From an uncultured Cetobacterium sp. (GTDB taxonomy: Bacteria; Fusobacteriota; Fusobacteriia; Fusobacteriales; Fusobacteriaceae): a DNA stretch of 23,209 nt. Made by a program: the position numbers and the translations under genes. Numbering within the stretch: the first letter of the stretch is position 1; each line of letters starts with the position of its first letter. The stretch covers positions 1 to 23,209 of the forward strand of contig CAAFWD010000223.1 of NCBI GenBank assembly GCA_900766645.1, written 5' to 3'. The notes below the pieces were generated by a model, which was not told where the DNA came from, did not search any database, and saw nothing but the letters and a program-made list of their open reading frames with translations. Shown here one piece after another: positions 1 through 7,906 of the stretch.

Positions 1-729
1 CCTTTTTATAAAGTTACAGAGTATACTATTGCTACAGAGCAAGCTTTTTTATCGAGAGATTCAAAAGAGGGAAGTAGAGAGGATGACTCTTTTTATGTGC
101 CTACAAGCGATGGAAAGCTTGTAAATGTTGATGTTGAATACTCGTATAGATTCAATCCTGATATGGTTACTGAAGTTTTTACTAAGTTTAGAGGAAGAAC
201 TGGTGAACAAATTCAGAAAAACTTTATGAGAGGAAAAATTAAGACTTGGGTTTCTGAAGTAACTTCAAAATTTAATGTTTTAGATATCTATGGTGCTAAA
301 AGAACTGAGTTAAATACTCTAGTTTTCCAACATGTTAAAGATGAATTTGCTCCATATGGAATTATAATTGAATCAGTTAATCTTAGCAGAATTGGATTAG
401 ATGAAGCTACAGCTAGAGCAATTCAAGCTAGAGTTAACGCACAACAAGAACTTGAAAAACAAAAAATAGAAAAAGCTAAAGCAGCTATCGAAGCTGAAAG
501 AAGAGCTATTGAAGAGGAAGGAAGAAGACAAGTCTTGCTTATTCAAGCAAAAGCTGAAGCTGAAAGTATTCTTTTAAGAGCTCAAGCTCAATCTGAAGCT
601 AACGAAAAAATTTCTAAATCTTTAACTAAAGAGTTAGTTGAGTATGAAAAAATTAAAAAATGGAATGGTGAACTACCTCAAGTAACTGGAGAAACTATTC
701 CTATGATAGATTTAACAAAAACTAAATAA
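1..729 (+). CDS. SPFH/prohibitin-like membrane-scaffold protein (5' partial)
   Basis: The frame is open from base 1 and ends with TAA at 727-729, so only the last 242 residues are visible. A GTG at 97 is an internal valine codon, not the start: the upstream codons read as ordinary SPFH sequence. The first ~150 residues match the SPFH/band-7 core (for example VEYSYRF, then ESVNLSRIGLDEATARAIQAR). They are followed by an Ala/Glu/Lys/Gln-rich helical stretch (about residues 140-205), the coiled coil by which prohibitin/stomatin proteins oligomerise. Family members sit on the inner membrane through an N-terminal anchor, which here would lie outside the window, and act as scaffolds that modulate proteases or lipid domains. 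The tail is polar and has no C-terminal membrane segment. The winged-helix ORF starts 21 nt downstream, so the two are probably cotranscribed. The family call is firm; the specific role is unknown. Confidence 0.85.
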   Translation, partial: PFYKVTEYTIATEQAFLSRDSKEGSREDDSFYVPTSDGKLVNVDVEYSYRFNPDMVTEVFTKFRGRTGEQIQKNFMRGKIKTWVSEVTSKFNVLDIYGAKRTELNTLVFQHVKDEFAPYGIIIESVNLSRIGLDEATARAIQARVNAQQELEKQKIEKAKAAIEAERRAIEEEGRRQVLLIQAKAEAESILLRAQAQSEANEKISKSLTKELVEYEKIKKWNGELPQVTGETIPMIDLTKTK

Positions 730-750
730 TAATATTGGAGGTTAACAATC

Positions 751-927
751 ATGGAATTAAAAGATCAAATTGTAAAAGTTTTAACAGAGTCAGAACCATT
801 AAAAATGGGAGAGCTTGCTGAAAAGCTTCAAGCTGATAAAAAGGAAGTTGAAAAAATAGTTAAAGATCTAAAAAAAGAGGGGGTTGTTATCTCTCCTAAA
901 AGATGTTATATCTCTGTGGAAAAATAA
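751..927 (+). CDS. Small winged-helix DNA-binding-like protein, 58 aa
   Basis: A short ORF starts at ATG 751 and ends with TAA at 925-927. It has a good Shine-Dalgarno (GGAGGT, 737-742) 8 nt before the start. The product is a single compact domain. Helix 1 is MELKDQIVKVLTE, a helix-turn-helix follows (residues ~16-44, MGELAEKLQADKKEVEKIVKDL), and then a wing-like KKEGVVISPKRCYISVE. The pattern of 'increase specificity, then Lys-rich recognition helix, then two-strand wing' is that of winged-helix domains such as the SelB C-terminal repeats or MarR-like minimal wHTH proteins. It has no ligand or dimerisation domain. It lies between the SPFH gene and a terminator, so it is probably the last gene of that operon. 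A regulatory role is inferred from fold only. Confidence 0.8.
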   Translation: MELKDQIVKVLTESEPLKMGELAEKLQADKKEVEKIVKDLKKEGVVISPKRCYISVEK

Positions 928-930
928 TTA

Positions 931-957
931 AAAGGGTAGCTATAAGTTACCCTTTTT
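931..957 (+). terminator. Intrinsic terminator after the winged-helix gene
   Basis: An 8-bp perfect stem, AAAGGGTA (931-938) with TACCCTTT (948-955), has a 9-nt loop and runs into a T-rich tail. It starts 3 nt after the stop of the 58-aa gene and closes the SPFH operon before comB. Confidence 0.85.
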
Positions 958-1001
958 CTATTATTTTTTTACTCTACTTCTAAGAAAAAAGGTGGTTAAT
1001 T

Positions 1002-1709
1002 ATGAATATTGAAATTTTACAATCTGCTAAAGATGCTTTAAATAAAGATTTTTCTGGAAAAAATGTTGTTATTATAGATGTTCTTAGAGCTACAACTGTT
1101 ATGGTAACAGCTTTAAATAATGGTGCTAAAAAAATATATCCATTTAAAGATATTGAAAAAGTTTTATCTGAAAGTAGAAAAAGTTCTAATCCTATCCTCG
1201 CTGGGGAAAGAAAAGGATTAAAAATTGATGGGTTTCACTTTGGAAACTCTCCTCTAGATTTTACTAAAGAGGCCATCAGTGGAAAGGATATTTATCAAAC
1301 TACAAGTAATGGAACAAGAGCAATTGAAAACAGTTTAAGTGCTGATAAAATATATATTGCTAGTTTCCTTAATCTTTCAGCTATATCTAACCAACTAATA
1401 AAAGATAAAAAAGATACTGTTATAGTTTGTGCTGGTACTGATGATGAATTTTCTTTAGATGATGGACTTTGTGCTGGTATGATTGCAAATAAAGTGATCT
1501 CAAAATTAGATAATATTAAAATGAATGATTTTACTATCTCTTTACAGCAACTTGGAAACTTAACTTCTAATGTAAATGATATTTTAAAAAATAGTAAACA
1601 CTATAGTTATCTTAAAACAATTGGGTATGAAGGAGATTTAGAGTATTGTTTATCTATAGATCTATATGATATAGTACCTTTTTATGATAATGACGGAATA
1701 ATTTTATAA
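1002..1709 (+). CDS. comB: 2-phosphosulfolactate phosphatase family protein (ComB)
   Basis: The 235-aa product matches the ComB family. It has the N-terminal VVIIDVLRATT motif (residues 22-32) with an acidic residue (D26) and arginine (R29). Next come AGERKG and GFHFGNSPLDF, then TTSNGTRAI, and finally VCAGTDDEFSLDDGLCAGM. Family members are Mg2+-dependent acid phosphatases converting 2-phosphosulfolactate to sulfolactate. This is a coenzyme M step in methanogens, and sulfolactate is also made by Bacillus spores. Many anaerobic bacteria carry comB without the rest of either pathway, so the true substrate here is uncertain. The start has GGTGG at 991-995, 6 nt upstream. The gene is flanked by terminators on both sides, so it is probably monocistronic. 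Length is normal for the family. Confidence 0.88.
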   Translation: MNIEILQSAKDALNKDFSGKNVVIIDVLRATTVMVTALNNGAKKIYPFKDIEKVLSESRKSSNPILAGERKGLKIDGFHFGNSPLDFTKEAISGKDIYQTTSNGTRAIENSLSADKIYIASFLNLSAISNQLIKDKKDTVIVCAGTDDEFSLDDGLCAGMIANKVISKLDNIKMNDFTISLQQLGNLTSNVNDILKNSKHYSYLKTIGYEGDLEYCLSIDLYDIVPFYDNDGIIL

Positions 1710-1715
1710 TAATAT

Positions 1716-1739
1716 AAAAAAGCCCTTAAGGGCTTTTTT
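1716..1739. terminator. Bidirectional terminator between comB and the aldolase gene
   Basis: This is a perfect palindrome: AAAAAAGCCC, TTAA, GGGCTTTTTT. The T-tract on either strand follows a GC stem, so it can terminate both comB (plus) and the converging PTS-kinase-aldolase operon (minus), whose last stop codon lies at its edge. Confidence 0.9.
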
Positions 1740-2697
1740 ATTTTCCTTTAAATACTTTATTAATTTTTTCAAAATAATAGTTTTCCATCTCTTTTCTTGG
1801 TATTGATAAATATTTTTTCAAATCCATCTCTTTAGGATTAGTTTTCATATATTCTAAAAGAGTACTTGTAAATACCAATCTTCCATCTGTGTCTACATTT
1901 ATTTTAGTTACTATTGATTCTGATGCTTTTCTTAACTCTTCATCAGGTATTCCAACGGCATCTTTTATTTCTCCACCAAAATTTCTAAATTTTTCAATAT
2001 ACTCTGAGGGAACTGATGATGATCCATGTAATACAATTGGAAAATTTCCTAACTTTTCTTTTATGCTATCTAAAATATCCAATCTTAATTTAGGATCCAC
2101 TCCCGGCTTAAATTTATGTGCTCCGTGAGCTGTTCCTATTGCAATAGCCAATGAATCCACTCCTGTTTTTGAAACAAACTCTACAACTTCTTCTGGATTT
2201 GTGAAGTTACTTTTAGATGAAGATATTTCATCTTCAACCCCTGAAAGAACTCCTAACTCACCCTCTACAGATGCTCCATACTGCTTAGCTAGTTCCACTA
2301 CTTTTTTAGTTTGATTTATGTTCTCTTCAAAAGTTTCATGAGAAGCATCTATCATTACTGATGAAAAACCGTAATCTAAACAATCTTTTATCTGATCAAA
2401 ATCTTTTCCGTGATCTAAATTTAATGCTACAGATATATTTGATCCCATCTCTCTTATATCTAAAATAGCTCCTTTTATCATATATGGAAGTGTTTCCTTT
2501 CCTATATATTTTCTTGCAGACTCTGATATTTGTAATATTACATCTGATTCACTCTTTGCACAAGCTCTTAATATTGCTTGTAATTGCTCTAAATTAGCAA
2601 AGTTAAAAGCTGGAACTGAATATCCATTTTCATTTGCTCTTTTAAACATCTCTTTTGTATTTTCTAATCCTAGATCTTCGAATCTGTACTTTCCCAT
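1738..2697 (-). CDS. Class II fructose-bisphosphate/tagatose-bisphosphate aldolase family
   Basis: The 319-aa product has all class II (Zn-dependent) aldolase motifs. These are NLDHGKD with catalytic D95 and Zn ligand H96, SVMIDASH (113-120), VEGELG (144-149), GTAHG with Zn ligand H191, VLHGSSS with Zn ligand H224, and KINVDTDGR (265-273), which binds the substrate phosphate. These enzymes cleave a ketose 1,6-bisphosphate into dihydroxyacetone phosphate and an aldehyde phosphate in the cytosol. Fructose and tagatose bisphosphate enzymes cannot be separated by eye. The ATG overlaps the end of the kinase gene by 28 nt and has AAAGGATGG just upstream, implying translational coupling. As the last gene of the PTS operon it probably cleaves the bisphosphate made by the neighbouring kinase, rather than serving as the housekeeping glycolytic aldolase. 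Confidence 0.9.
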   Translation of the reverse strand: MGKYRFEDLGLENTKEMFKRANENGYSVPAFNFANLEQLQAILRACAKSESDVILQISESARKYIGKETLPYMIKGAILDIREMGSNISVALNLDHGKDFDQIKDCLDYGFSSVMIDASHETFEENINQTKKVVELAKQYGASVEGELGVLSGVEDEISSSKSNFTNPEEVVEFVSKTGVDSLAIAIGTAHGAHKFKPGVDPKLRLDILDSIKEKLGNFPIVLHGSSSVPSEYIEKFRNFGGEIKDAVGIPDEELRKASESIVTKINVDTDGRLVFTSTLLEYMKTNPKEMDLKKYLSIPRKEMENYYFEKINKVFKGK

Positions 2698-3590
2698 TTT
2701 TCCATCCTTTTATATATATTTTCTAATTCAGGGATAGATTCTCTACCTCCAACTTTTTCAACAGATAACGATGCACAAACTGATGAAAATTTTATTCCTT
2801 CAATAAAGCTAAATCCTTTACTTAAGGAGTAAACAAACGCTCCATGGAATATATCCCCTGCTCCTGTTGTATCAATTGCTTTTGTCTTGTATGCTGGGTG
2901 AAGATATATATCTTCACCTTTTCTATACAAACACCCTTTTTCTCCTAAAGTTATTACAACTTTTTTCCCATTTAATTTTTCTAACTGTAAAAATACTTCA
3001 ATATAATTTTCAGGAGTAATTTCTTCAACTTTTGTATAATCTCTTGCAAAATCTTCTGAACAGATTAAATAATCCACCTCTTTTGCAAGCTCTACACACT
3101 CCTCTTTATAACTCCCTGCATCTAATACTGTTATAGAATCTTTAAACTCTTTCAATGCCATTCTTGCAAGTTCAATCTCATGTCCATCAAAAAGTATAAT
3201 CTCTGGTTTATTTTTATAAACTAATTTATAATCATCTGGAATTATATTTTTTTGTCTTCTATTTAAAATCGTTCTTGTGCCCTTTGAAGTATTTGTTATT
3301 ATCATACTACATGGTGTGTTATACTCATCTTTTATAAGTGTGTGTTTTAAATCTACCCCAACAGAGATTAACTCTTTTTTTATCTCTTTTCCATATATAT
3401 CTGTTCCTAACGTTGTTATATATGAAACCTCTTCATTATATTTTCCCAAAAGATATGATGCATTCCCTGTTGGTCCCCCACCCATCATTTTAGTATCGTT
3501 AACTTTGTATTTTCTATTTTCTAAAGGGTATTCATTCATAAGATAAGTTATATCATAAGCTGAATGTCCCACACACAATATTTTTTTCAT
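2670..3590 (-). CDS. PfkB (ribokinase) family sugar kinase, YihV-like
   Basis: The chosen start is the third in-frame ATG (3588-3590), which gives MKKILCVGHSAYD, the usual beginning of the family. AAAGGATGA lies upstream of it. Earlier ATGs (3611, 3602) lie inside the end of the IIC gene and lack spacing for a ribosome site. The 306-aa product has the substrate-side GGGPTGNAS motif and the C-terminal signature DTTGAGDIFHGAF, whose aspartate is the catalytic base and whose GAGD forms the anion hole. These enzymes transfer phosphate from ATP to sugar phosphates or sugars. As remembered, the pattern (GGGP, FHGA, GGR.SIPE near the end) resembles the sulfofructose kinase YihV and its neighbours more than fructose-1-phosphate kinase. 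Only 1 nt separates the start from the IIC stop. In this operon it probably makes the bisphosphate for the downstream aldolase. Confidence 0.88.
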   Translation of the reverse strand: MKKILCVGHSAYDITYLMNEYPLENRKYKVNDTKMMGGGPTGNASYLLGKYNEEVSYITTLGTDIYGKEIKKELISVGVDLKHTLIKDEYNTPCSMIITNTSKGTRTILNRRQKNIIPDDYKLVYKNKPEIILFDGHEIELARMALKEFKDSITVLDAGSYKEECVELAKEVDYLICSEDFARDYTKVEEITPENYIEVFLQLEKLNGKKVVITLGEKGCLYRKGEDIYLHPAYKTKAIDTTGAGDIFHGAFVYSLSKGFSFIEGIKFSSVCASLSVEKVGGRESIPELENIYKRMEKWESTDSKI

Positions 3591-3591
3591 A

Positions 3592-4962
3592 TTAATACTC
3601 ATCCTTTGCATTGATAACTTTTACATTTTTTTGAACTACTGAATTTATAATAATAAATAGTGCTAAAATTAATATTATTGCGAATATTCCAGGTTCTTTA
3701 TATGTTTCTCCTACTTTTCCTACTATTATTCCTAAAACACCAAAATCTACATCACCAAATGTTGTATTTTGGAATCCAATTGCTCCTAATACAGGAAGTA
3801 AGAATGCTGGTAAGAACGATAGGAATAATCCATTTACAAAAGCTCCAACAATAGCTCCTCTTTTCCCTCCTGTTGCATTACCGTATATCCCTGCTGTTGC
3901 TCCACAGAAGAAGTGAGGTACTAGTCCAGGTATAATTAATACTGCTCCCATAGCTCCTAATATTAACATTCCAATTACTCCACCTAAGAAAGATGATAAG
4001 AATCCTATAATTACTGCATTTGGTGCATATGTAAAGAATACTGCACAATCAACTGCTGGAATTGAGTTTGGAATTACTTTTTGAGATATTCCTTGGAAAG
4101 CTGGAATTAATTCTGATAAGATCATTCTAACACCGTTATAAACGATTGTTACTCCAACTGCAAAACTTAATGCTGTTGTTATAGCAAATACTATATAATT
4201 TTTCCCACCAGAAAGAGTTTCTACATACTCAGGTCCTGCAGCTATTGCAGCTACAATGTAAAACACTAACATTGTAATTCCAGTTGAAATAGTTGTATCT
4301 CTTAAGAAATTTAATTTTTCTGGAATTTTTATATTCTCTGTACTATCCTCTGGATTTCCTATTTTCTCCCCTATAAATGCAGAAATATAATATCCTAAAG
4401 AACCAAAGTGCCCCATAGCTATTCCATCATCATCAGTTACTTTATCTGTATATCTCTGACCAATAGCTGGAGATATTGCTGACCACATTCCAAGTAACAA
4501 TCCACCAACTAATATTAACATACTTCCTTTAAATCCTATCGTTGCTAATACTGCTGAAAACATACATGCTAAGAAAAAGCTATGATGTCCTGTTAAAAAT
4601 ATATATTTAAACTTTGTAAATCTTGCTATCAATATATTTATTACAAGACCTGCAACTAATATAAACATTGTTTCTTTTCCTAAAGCTTTTTGAGCTATTG
4701 ATACTATCGCTTCATTATTTGGAACAACTCCTGTTATGTTAAATCCTTTTTCTATCATTTTCCCCAAATAATCAAGATTTTTTACAATGAAATCTGCTCC
4801 TGCACCTAACATTATAAATCCTAATATCGGTTTTAATGTACCTGTTATTAATTTGTTAAAAGGCTTTTTTAAAGCTACTAATCCTATTAAAGACATCAAT
4901 CCTAATAAAAATGCTGGATTTGTTAAAATATCATTTCCTATTATTTGTATTATATTTCCCAT
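3592..4962 (-). CDS. PTS permease IIC, ascorbate/UlaA (SgaT) family
   Basis: This is a 456-aa polytopic membrane protein with about ten or more hydrophobic segments. It aligns by eye with E. coli UlaA (465 aa): the LTGH motif, GVRM..SEL..AFQGISQ..IP, AVDCA, and YAPNAVIIGF followed by a glycine-rich segment and a LVPHFFCGATAGIYGNATGG stretch. UlaA-type IIC proteins form a homodimeric elevator-like channel that phosphorylates the sugar as it enters. Some members carry ascorbate, others unknown sugars. AGGAGG precedes the ATG by 5 nt. No ascorbate genes (lactonase UlaG, decarboxylase UlaD, epimerases) are nearby; the partners are a kinase and an aldolase. Substrate assignment to ascorbate is therefore doubtful. 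Confidence 0.92.
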   Translation of the reverse strand: MGNIIQIIGNDILTNPAFLLGLMSLIGLVALKKPFNKLITGTLKPILGFIMLGAGADFIVKNLDYLGKMIEKGFNITGVVPNNEAIVSIAQKALGKETMFILVAGLVINILIARFTKFKYIFLTGHHSFFLACMFSAVLATIGFKGSMLILVGGLLLGMWSAISPAIGQRYTDKVTDDDGIAMGHFGSLGYYISAFIGEKIGNPEDSTENIKIPEKLNFLRDTTISTGITMLVFYIVAAIAAGPEYVETLSGGKNYIVFAITTALSFAVGVTIVYNGVRMILSELIPAFQGISQKVIPNSIPAVDCAVFFTYAPNAVIIGFLSSFLGGVIGMLILGAMGAVLIIPGLVPHFFCGATAGIYGNATGGKRGAIVGAFVNGLFLSFLPAFLLPVLGAIGFQNTTFGDVDFGVLGIIVGKVGETYKEPGIFAIILILALFIIINSVVQKNVKVINAKDEY

Positions 4963-5007
4963 TTTTCCTCCTACTTTTCACTTAAACAAACATTAACTTA
5001 TAAACAA

Positions 5008-5283
5008 TTATTTTACTAAGCTTTTAATAACCTCTAAAACATCCTCTTTTATTTTCTTTTTGTTTGTATAACTTCTAATTGGAGCCACTTTCATAGTAGT
5101 TATTTGATCTGCTAACTCCTTAATTGTTACCACTAAATCCACATCTTTTCCTGAAATTGAATTAAAATCACATGAACTTACTGATGCTGCAATTCCTTCC
5201 TCTTGACAAATTTCCTCAATTTTCATTGCACACATTAAGCTACTTCCAATTCCGTTTCCACATACTGTCATAATCTTTACCAT
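5008..5283 (-). CDS. PTS IIB component, UlaB/lactose-type fold
   Basis: A 91-aa cytosolic phosphocarrier. The phosphorylated cysteine is C8 in KIMTVCGNGIGSSLM, the P-loop-like signature of the UlaB/GatB/MtlB IIB superfamily. It accepts phosphate from the adjacent IIA protein and passes it to sugar bound by IIC. The ATG has GGGGAG at a normal distance, and the gene lies between IIA and IIC as in ula-type operons. Length is typical (UlaB about 100 aa). Confidence 0.9.
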   Translation of the reverse strand: MVKIMTVCGNGIGSSLMCAMKIEEICQEEGIAASVSSCDFNSISGKDVDLVVTIKELADQITTMKVAPIRSYTNKKKIKEDVLEVIKSLVK

Positions 5284-5301
5284 TTTTATCTCCCCTTTTT
5301 C

Positions 5302-5727
5302 TTATAATAAATTTAAAATTTCTTGTTCGTTTTTTGAATTAATAATATTTTCTAAAAGTTCTTCATCATCTATCATATTAGATAATTTTTTTATAACTTC
5401 TATATGAGAATTGTTATCTTTTGATGCTAACATAAATATCAATTTTACTAACTCTTCATCCTCTGAAAAAGATACTCCATCTTTAATAACTAACAATGAG
5501 ACTCCAATCTCTTTAGCACCATCTTCTGGTCTTGCATGAGGCATCGCCACTCCATCTGTTAGTATTATATATGTCCCTAACTTTTCAATATTTTTTATTG
5601 CTGCTTCAATATAGCTACTCTCTATTACATTTTTTTCTAATAGTGGTTTCCCTGATAATCTTACTCCCTCTCTCCAATTATCTACTTCTTTAACTATATT
5701 TATGTTCCCCTCTAGTCTTTTTTTCAT
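5302..5727 (-). CDS. PTS IIA component, UlaC/mannitol-fructose family
   Basis: This cytosolic phosphocarrier carries the active-site motif GVAMPHARPEDGA. The phosphorylated histidine is H64 from the start used here. An earlier in-frame ATG at 5763 would add 12 residues, but it lacks a ribosome site and sits only a few nt downstream of a TATAAT box. The ATG at 5725-5727 has AAGG about 12 nt upstream and gives MKKRLEGNINIV, which lines up with the start of E. coli UlaC. The product is then 141 aa, near the family's usual ~150. It takes phosphate from HPr and gives it to IIB. It is the first gene of the PTS-kinase-aldolase operon. Confidence 0.88.
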   Translation of the reverse strand: MKKRLEGNINIVKEVDNWREGVRLSGKPLLEKNVIESSYIEAAIKNIEKLGTYIILTDGVAMPHARPEDGAKEIGVSLLVIKDGVSFSEDEELVKLIFMLASKDNNSHIEVIKKLSNMIDDEELLENIINSKNEQEILNLL

Positions 5728-5772
5728 AACTTGTCCCAACCTTATTTTTATTTTTTTATACATCTATTTTAA

Positions 5773-5778
5773 ATTATA
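5773..5778 (-). promoter_or_regulatory. Possible -10 box of the PTS operon
   Basis: TATAAT on the minus strand lies 45 nt before the preferred IIA start, in the only gap between the regulator's terminator and IIA. No good -35 box lies 16-18 nt upstream, as is common for activator-dependent promoters. Assignment is tentative. Confidence 0.4.
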
Positions 5779-5826
5779 AATTTTTTAAAAAAAAGAGACT
5801 TATTTTTTCAATTTAATTTTACTAAC

Positions 5827-5838
5827 TATTGACCAATA
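5827..5838. promoter_or_regulatory. Inverted repeat, possible activator site of the PTS operon
   Basis: TATTGACCAATA has 5-bp perfect arms (TATTG/CAATA) about a 2-nt centre. It is centred about 57 bp upstream of the proposed -10 box, a usual place for an activator of the LicR/MtlR type. The gene for such a regulator ends right next to it. The binding role is inferred. Confidence 0.35.
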
Positions 5839-5870
5839 AAAAAGAAACCTTCTTACGAAAGTTCCTTTTT
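5838..5870 (-). terminator. Intrinsic terminator ending the regulator transcript
   Basis: On the minus-strand RNA, GGAACUUUC (5865-5857) pairs with GAAGGUUUC (5852-5844) across a 4-nt loop, including two G-U pairs. Six U residues follow (5843-5838). The two G-U pairs become A-C mismatches on the plus strand, so it is oriented for the minus strand. It overlaps the end of the regulator gene and isolates it from the PTS operon. Confidence 0.85.
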
Positions 5871-7889
5871 TAAATATTTTATAAACTCTTTACTTGTTTT
5901 TATTTTCTTTAAATCTTTCAAAAATTTGTCCTCATTAACAACATTAACTAAATTTACAAAATGATCTATATGTTCTTTATTATCTTTAGATGAAAATAAT
6001 ATAAATACAGATATCTCCTCTTTTGATGGTAATATAACTGGTTCTTCTAATGTTATTATTCCAAAAGCTGTCTTATTGACATCACCGTCAGTTCTTGCAT
6101 GAGGAAAAGCAACATTTGGAGCTAAAACCATATAACCTCCATATTCTTTTATTGTTTTTACAGAGTTATCAATATAACTTTTTTCAATATCTCCACTTTT
6201 CAATAAAACATTCCCTATTTTTTCAATTGCTTCTTCCCATTTATTAACTTTTTCATTTATTAAAATTTTATTCTCAGTTAAGTAGTCAAAAATTGTATTT
6301 TCTTTTGACGAAATATCATCTACTAAAATACCATCTAATAAATCTTTTAATCCATTTATAAGTTGATTTTCATCTATCTCTTTACAATTTTTTCCGATAA
6401 CTTCTAATAAATCTTTCATTGACACCTTTTTATTTATTTTTATTATTCCATATTCTAGCATTTTCCTACTATCTTCCTCTGTTAAAATCGAATTTAACTT
6501 TAGAATTGGAACTTTTATACTTTCATTTATATCCACAGTTGATAGTATTAAATCCACCTCTTTTTTTTCCAATGTTTTCTCTAACATATATTTAGGTATT
6601 GTATCTACAATATCAACATTATATTTCTCCTTTATTTGTTGAGATAACAGTTTTGAAGTTCCATACCCTGAACTACAAACTAATAAAACCTTTATTTTTT
6701 TATTTTTTACAATATTTCTATCCATGGCAGCCTTAAAATGAATTACTAAAAATGCGATCTCATCATTTGTAAATTTTATATCCATAGATTCTTCTAAAGT
6801 TTTTACAACCTCTTTAACTAATTCAAATAATTTAGAATAACTTTCAATAACTTCACAATAAATAGAATTTTCTAACTCTATTCCATTTTTTATTCTATAA
6901 ATTGTTGGCTTTATATGATTTAATAATCCCTCTAAAAGAACTTTATCTCTTGAGATATCCTCTTTTATTTTGCTATTAAAAGCCAATATCATATCTTTTA
7001 CTATTAATTCCATTTCAACCCAATTGTCATAATAAGAATAGTTTAAATTATATGTATGACTCCCTAAAAAATAATCTGTAATTTTTAAATATTCAAAATA
7101 AGGTAACTCTATTTCATAGTTAGCTTCTAAAAGCGGTGAACTTTTAAAAACACATTTATATTCTTTTGTTTCCAATAAAAAATTTTCATTTTTAATTTTA
7201 TCCAAATAAAAACCTTTTTGATTCATTAAAATTACAATTTTTAAATAATTTGTTATTATTTTATAAGCTTCATCAGAAATTATTCTTTCCATAAGTTTTT
7301 GACAATAATTTATAAATTTTTCTATACCAGATGTTTCAATTTTATTTAAAACAAGATCATCAATTAATTTATTTAAATAAATTGAATTTTTTCTTTTTAT
7401 TGTATTTATCAATTTTAGTAACGCTGCTCTTATATTTTCTTCATTACCTATAAGTCCTAGTCCTTTTCTATAAATAATCTCAAGTTTTAAATTATATTTC
7501 TCAAGAAATAATTTTATATCTTTTAAATGAGATTTTATTGTTGTTTTACTTATATCCAATTCATCTGACAATTCACTTTGATTTATCTCTCTTTCCAAAA
7601 GAATTTTTAAAATAATATATATTTCTCTTTCTTCAGATGTCACATTATAAATATTATTTTCTTTTTTTATAAGCTCTTTTATTTTTTCTCTATCTAAAAT
7701 TTCTAAAACTCCTTTGTCTAATTTTACTCCAAAAATTTTTTCATTTTCAAAATAATCATTAGCTTTTTCAATTTCATACCTGATACTTCTTTCAGAAACT
7801 TTAAACTCCTCGGAAACTTTTTTTATACTCACTGCTTCATCTGAATTTATTAGATAATTTAATACCTCTAGAACTTTACTTGATAACAT
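5853..7889 (-). CDS. PRD-containing transcriptional activator with PTS IIB and IIA domains (LicR/MtlR type)
   Basis: The 678-aa regulator has this domain order: N-terminal HTH (about 17-50, VKKVSEEF..SERSIRYEI type) and a second HTH (about 104-125). Two PRD domains follow (about 190-290 and 300-395, with candidate phosphorylated histidines H325 and H384). A IIB-like domain has C405 in VLLVCSSGYGTSKLL, and a C-terminal IIA-like domain has H597 in VAFPHARTDG. Phosphorylation of PRDs by HPr and of the IIB/IIA sites by the cognate PTS tells such activators whether sugar is being imported. The start has CGGAGGG 4 nt upstream. It sits directly upstream of the PTS operon, but a terminator separates the two, so it probably activates the PTS promoter in trans. 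Confidence 0.9.
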   Translation of the reverse strand: MLSSKVLEVLNYLINSDEAVSIKKVSEEFKVSERSIRYEIEKANDYFENEKIFGVKLDKGVLEILDREKIKELIKKENNIYNVTSEEREIYIILKILLEREINQSELSDELDISKTTIKSHLKDIKLFLEKYNLKLEIIYRKGLGLIGNEENIRAALLKLINTIKRKNSIYLNKLIDDLVLNKIETSGIEKFINYCQKLMERIISDEAYKIITNYLKIVILMNQKGFYLDKIKNENFLLETKEYKCVFKSSPLLEANYEIELPYFEYLKITDYFLGSHTYNLNYSYYDNWVEMELIVKDMILAFNSKIKEDISRDKVLLEGLLNHIKPTIYRIKNGIELENSIYCEVIESYSKLFELVKEVVKTLEESMDIKFTNDEIAFLVIHFKAAMDRNIVKNKKIKVLLVCSSGYGTSKLLSQQIKEKYNVDIVDTIPKYMLEKTLEKKEVDLILSTVDINESIKVPILKLNSILTEEDSRKMLEYGIIKINKKVSMKDLLEVIGKNCKEIDENQLINGLKDLLDGILVDDISSKENTIFDYLTENKILINEKVNKWEEAIEKIGNVLLKSGDIEKSYIDNSVKTIKEYGGYMVLAPNVAFPHARTDGDVNKTAFGIITLEEPVILPSKEEISVFILFSSKDNKEHIDHFVNLVNVVNEDKFLKDLKKIKTSKEFIKYLKKELS

Positions 7890-7906
7890 GTTGCCCTCCG
7901 AATTTG

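Noticed and set aside
97..99. GTG at 97 as the start of the first gene
   Set aside because: The frame is open to base 1 and the upstream codons read as SPFH-domain sequence, so the gene is cut by the window.
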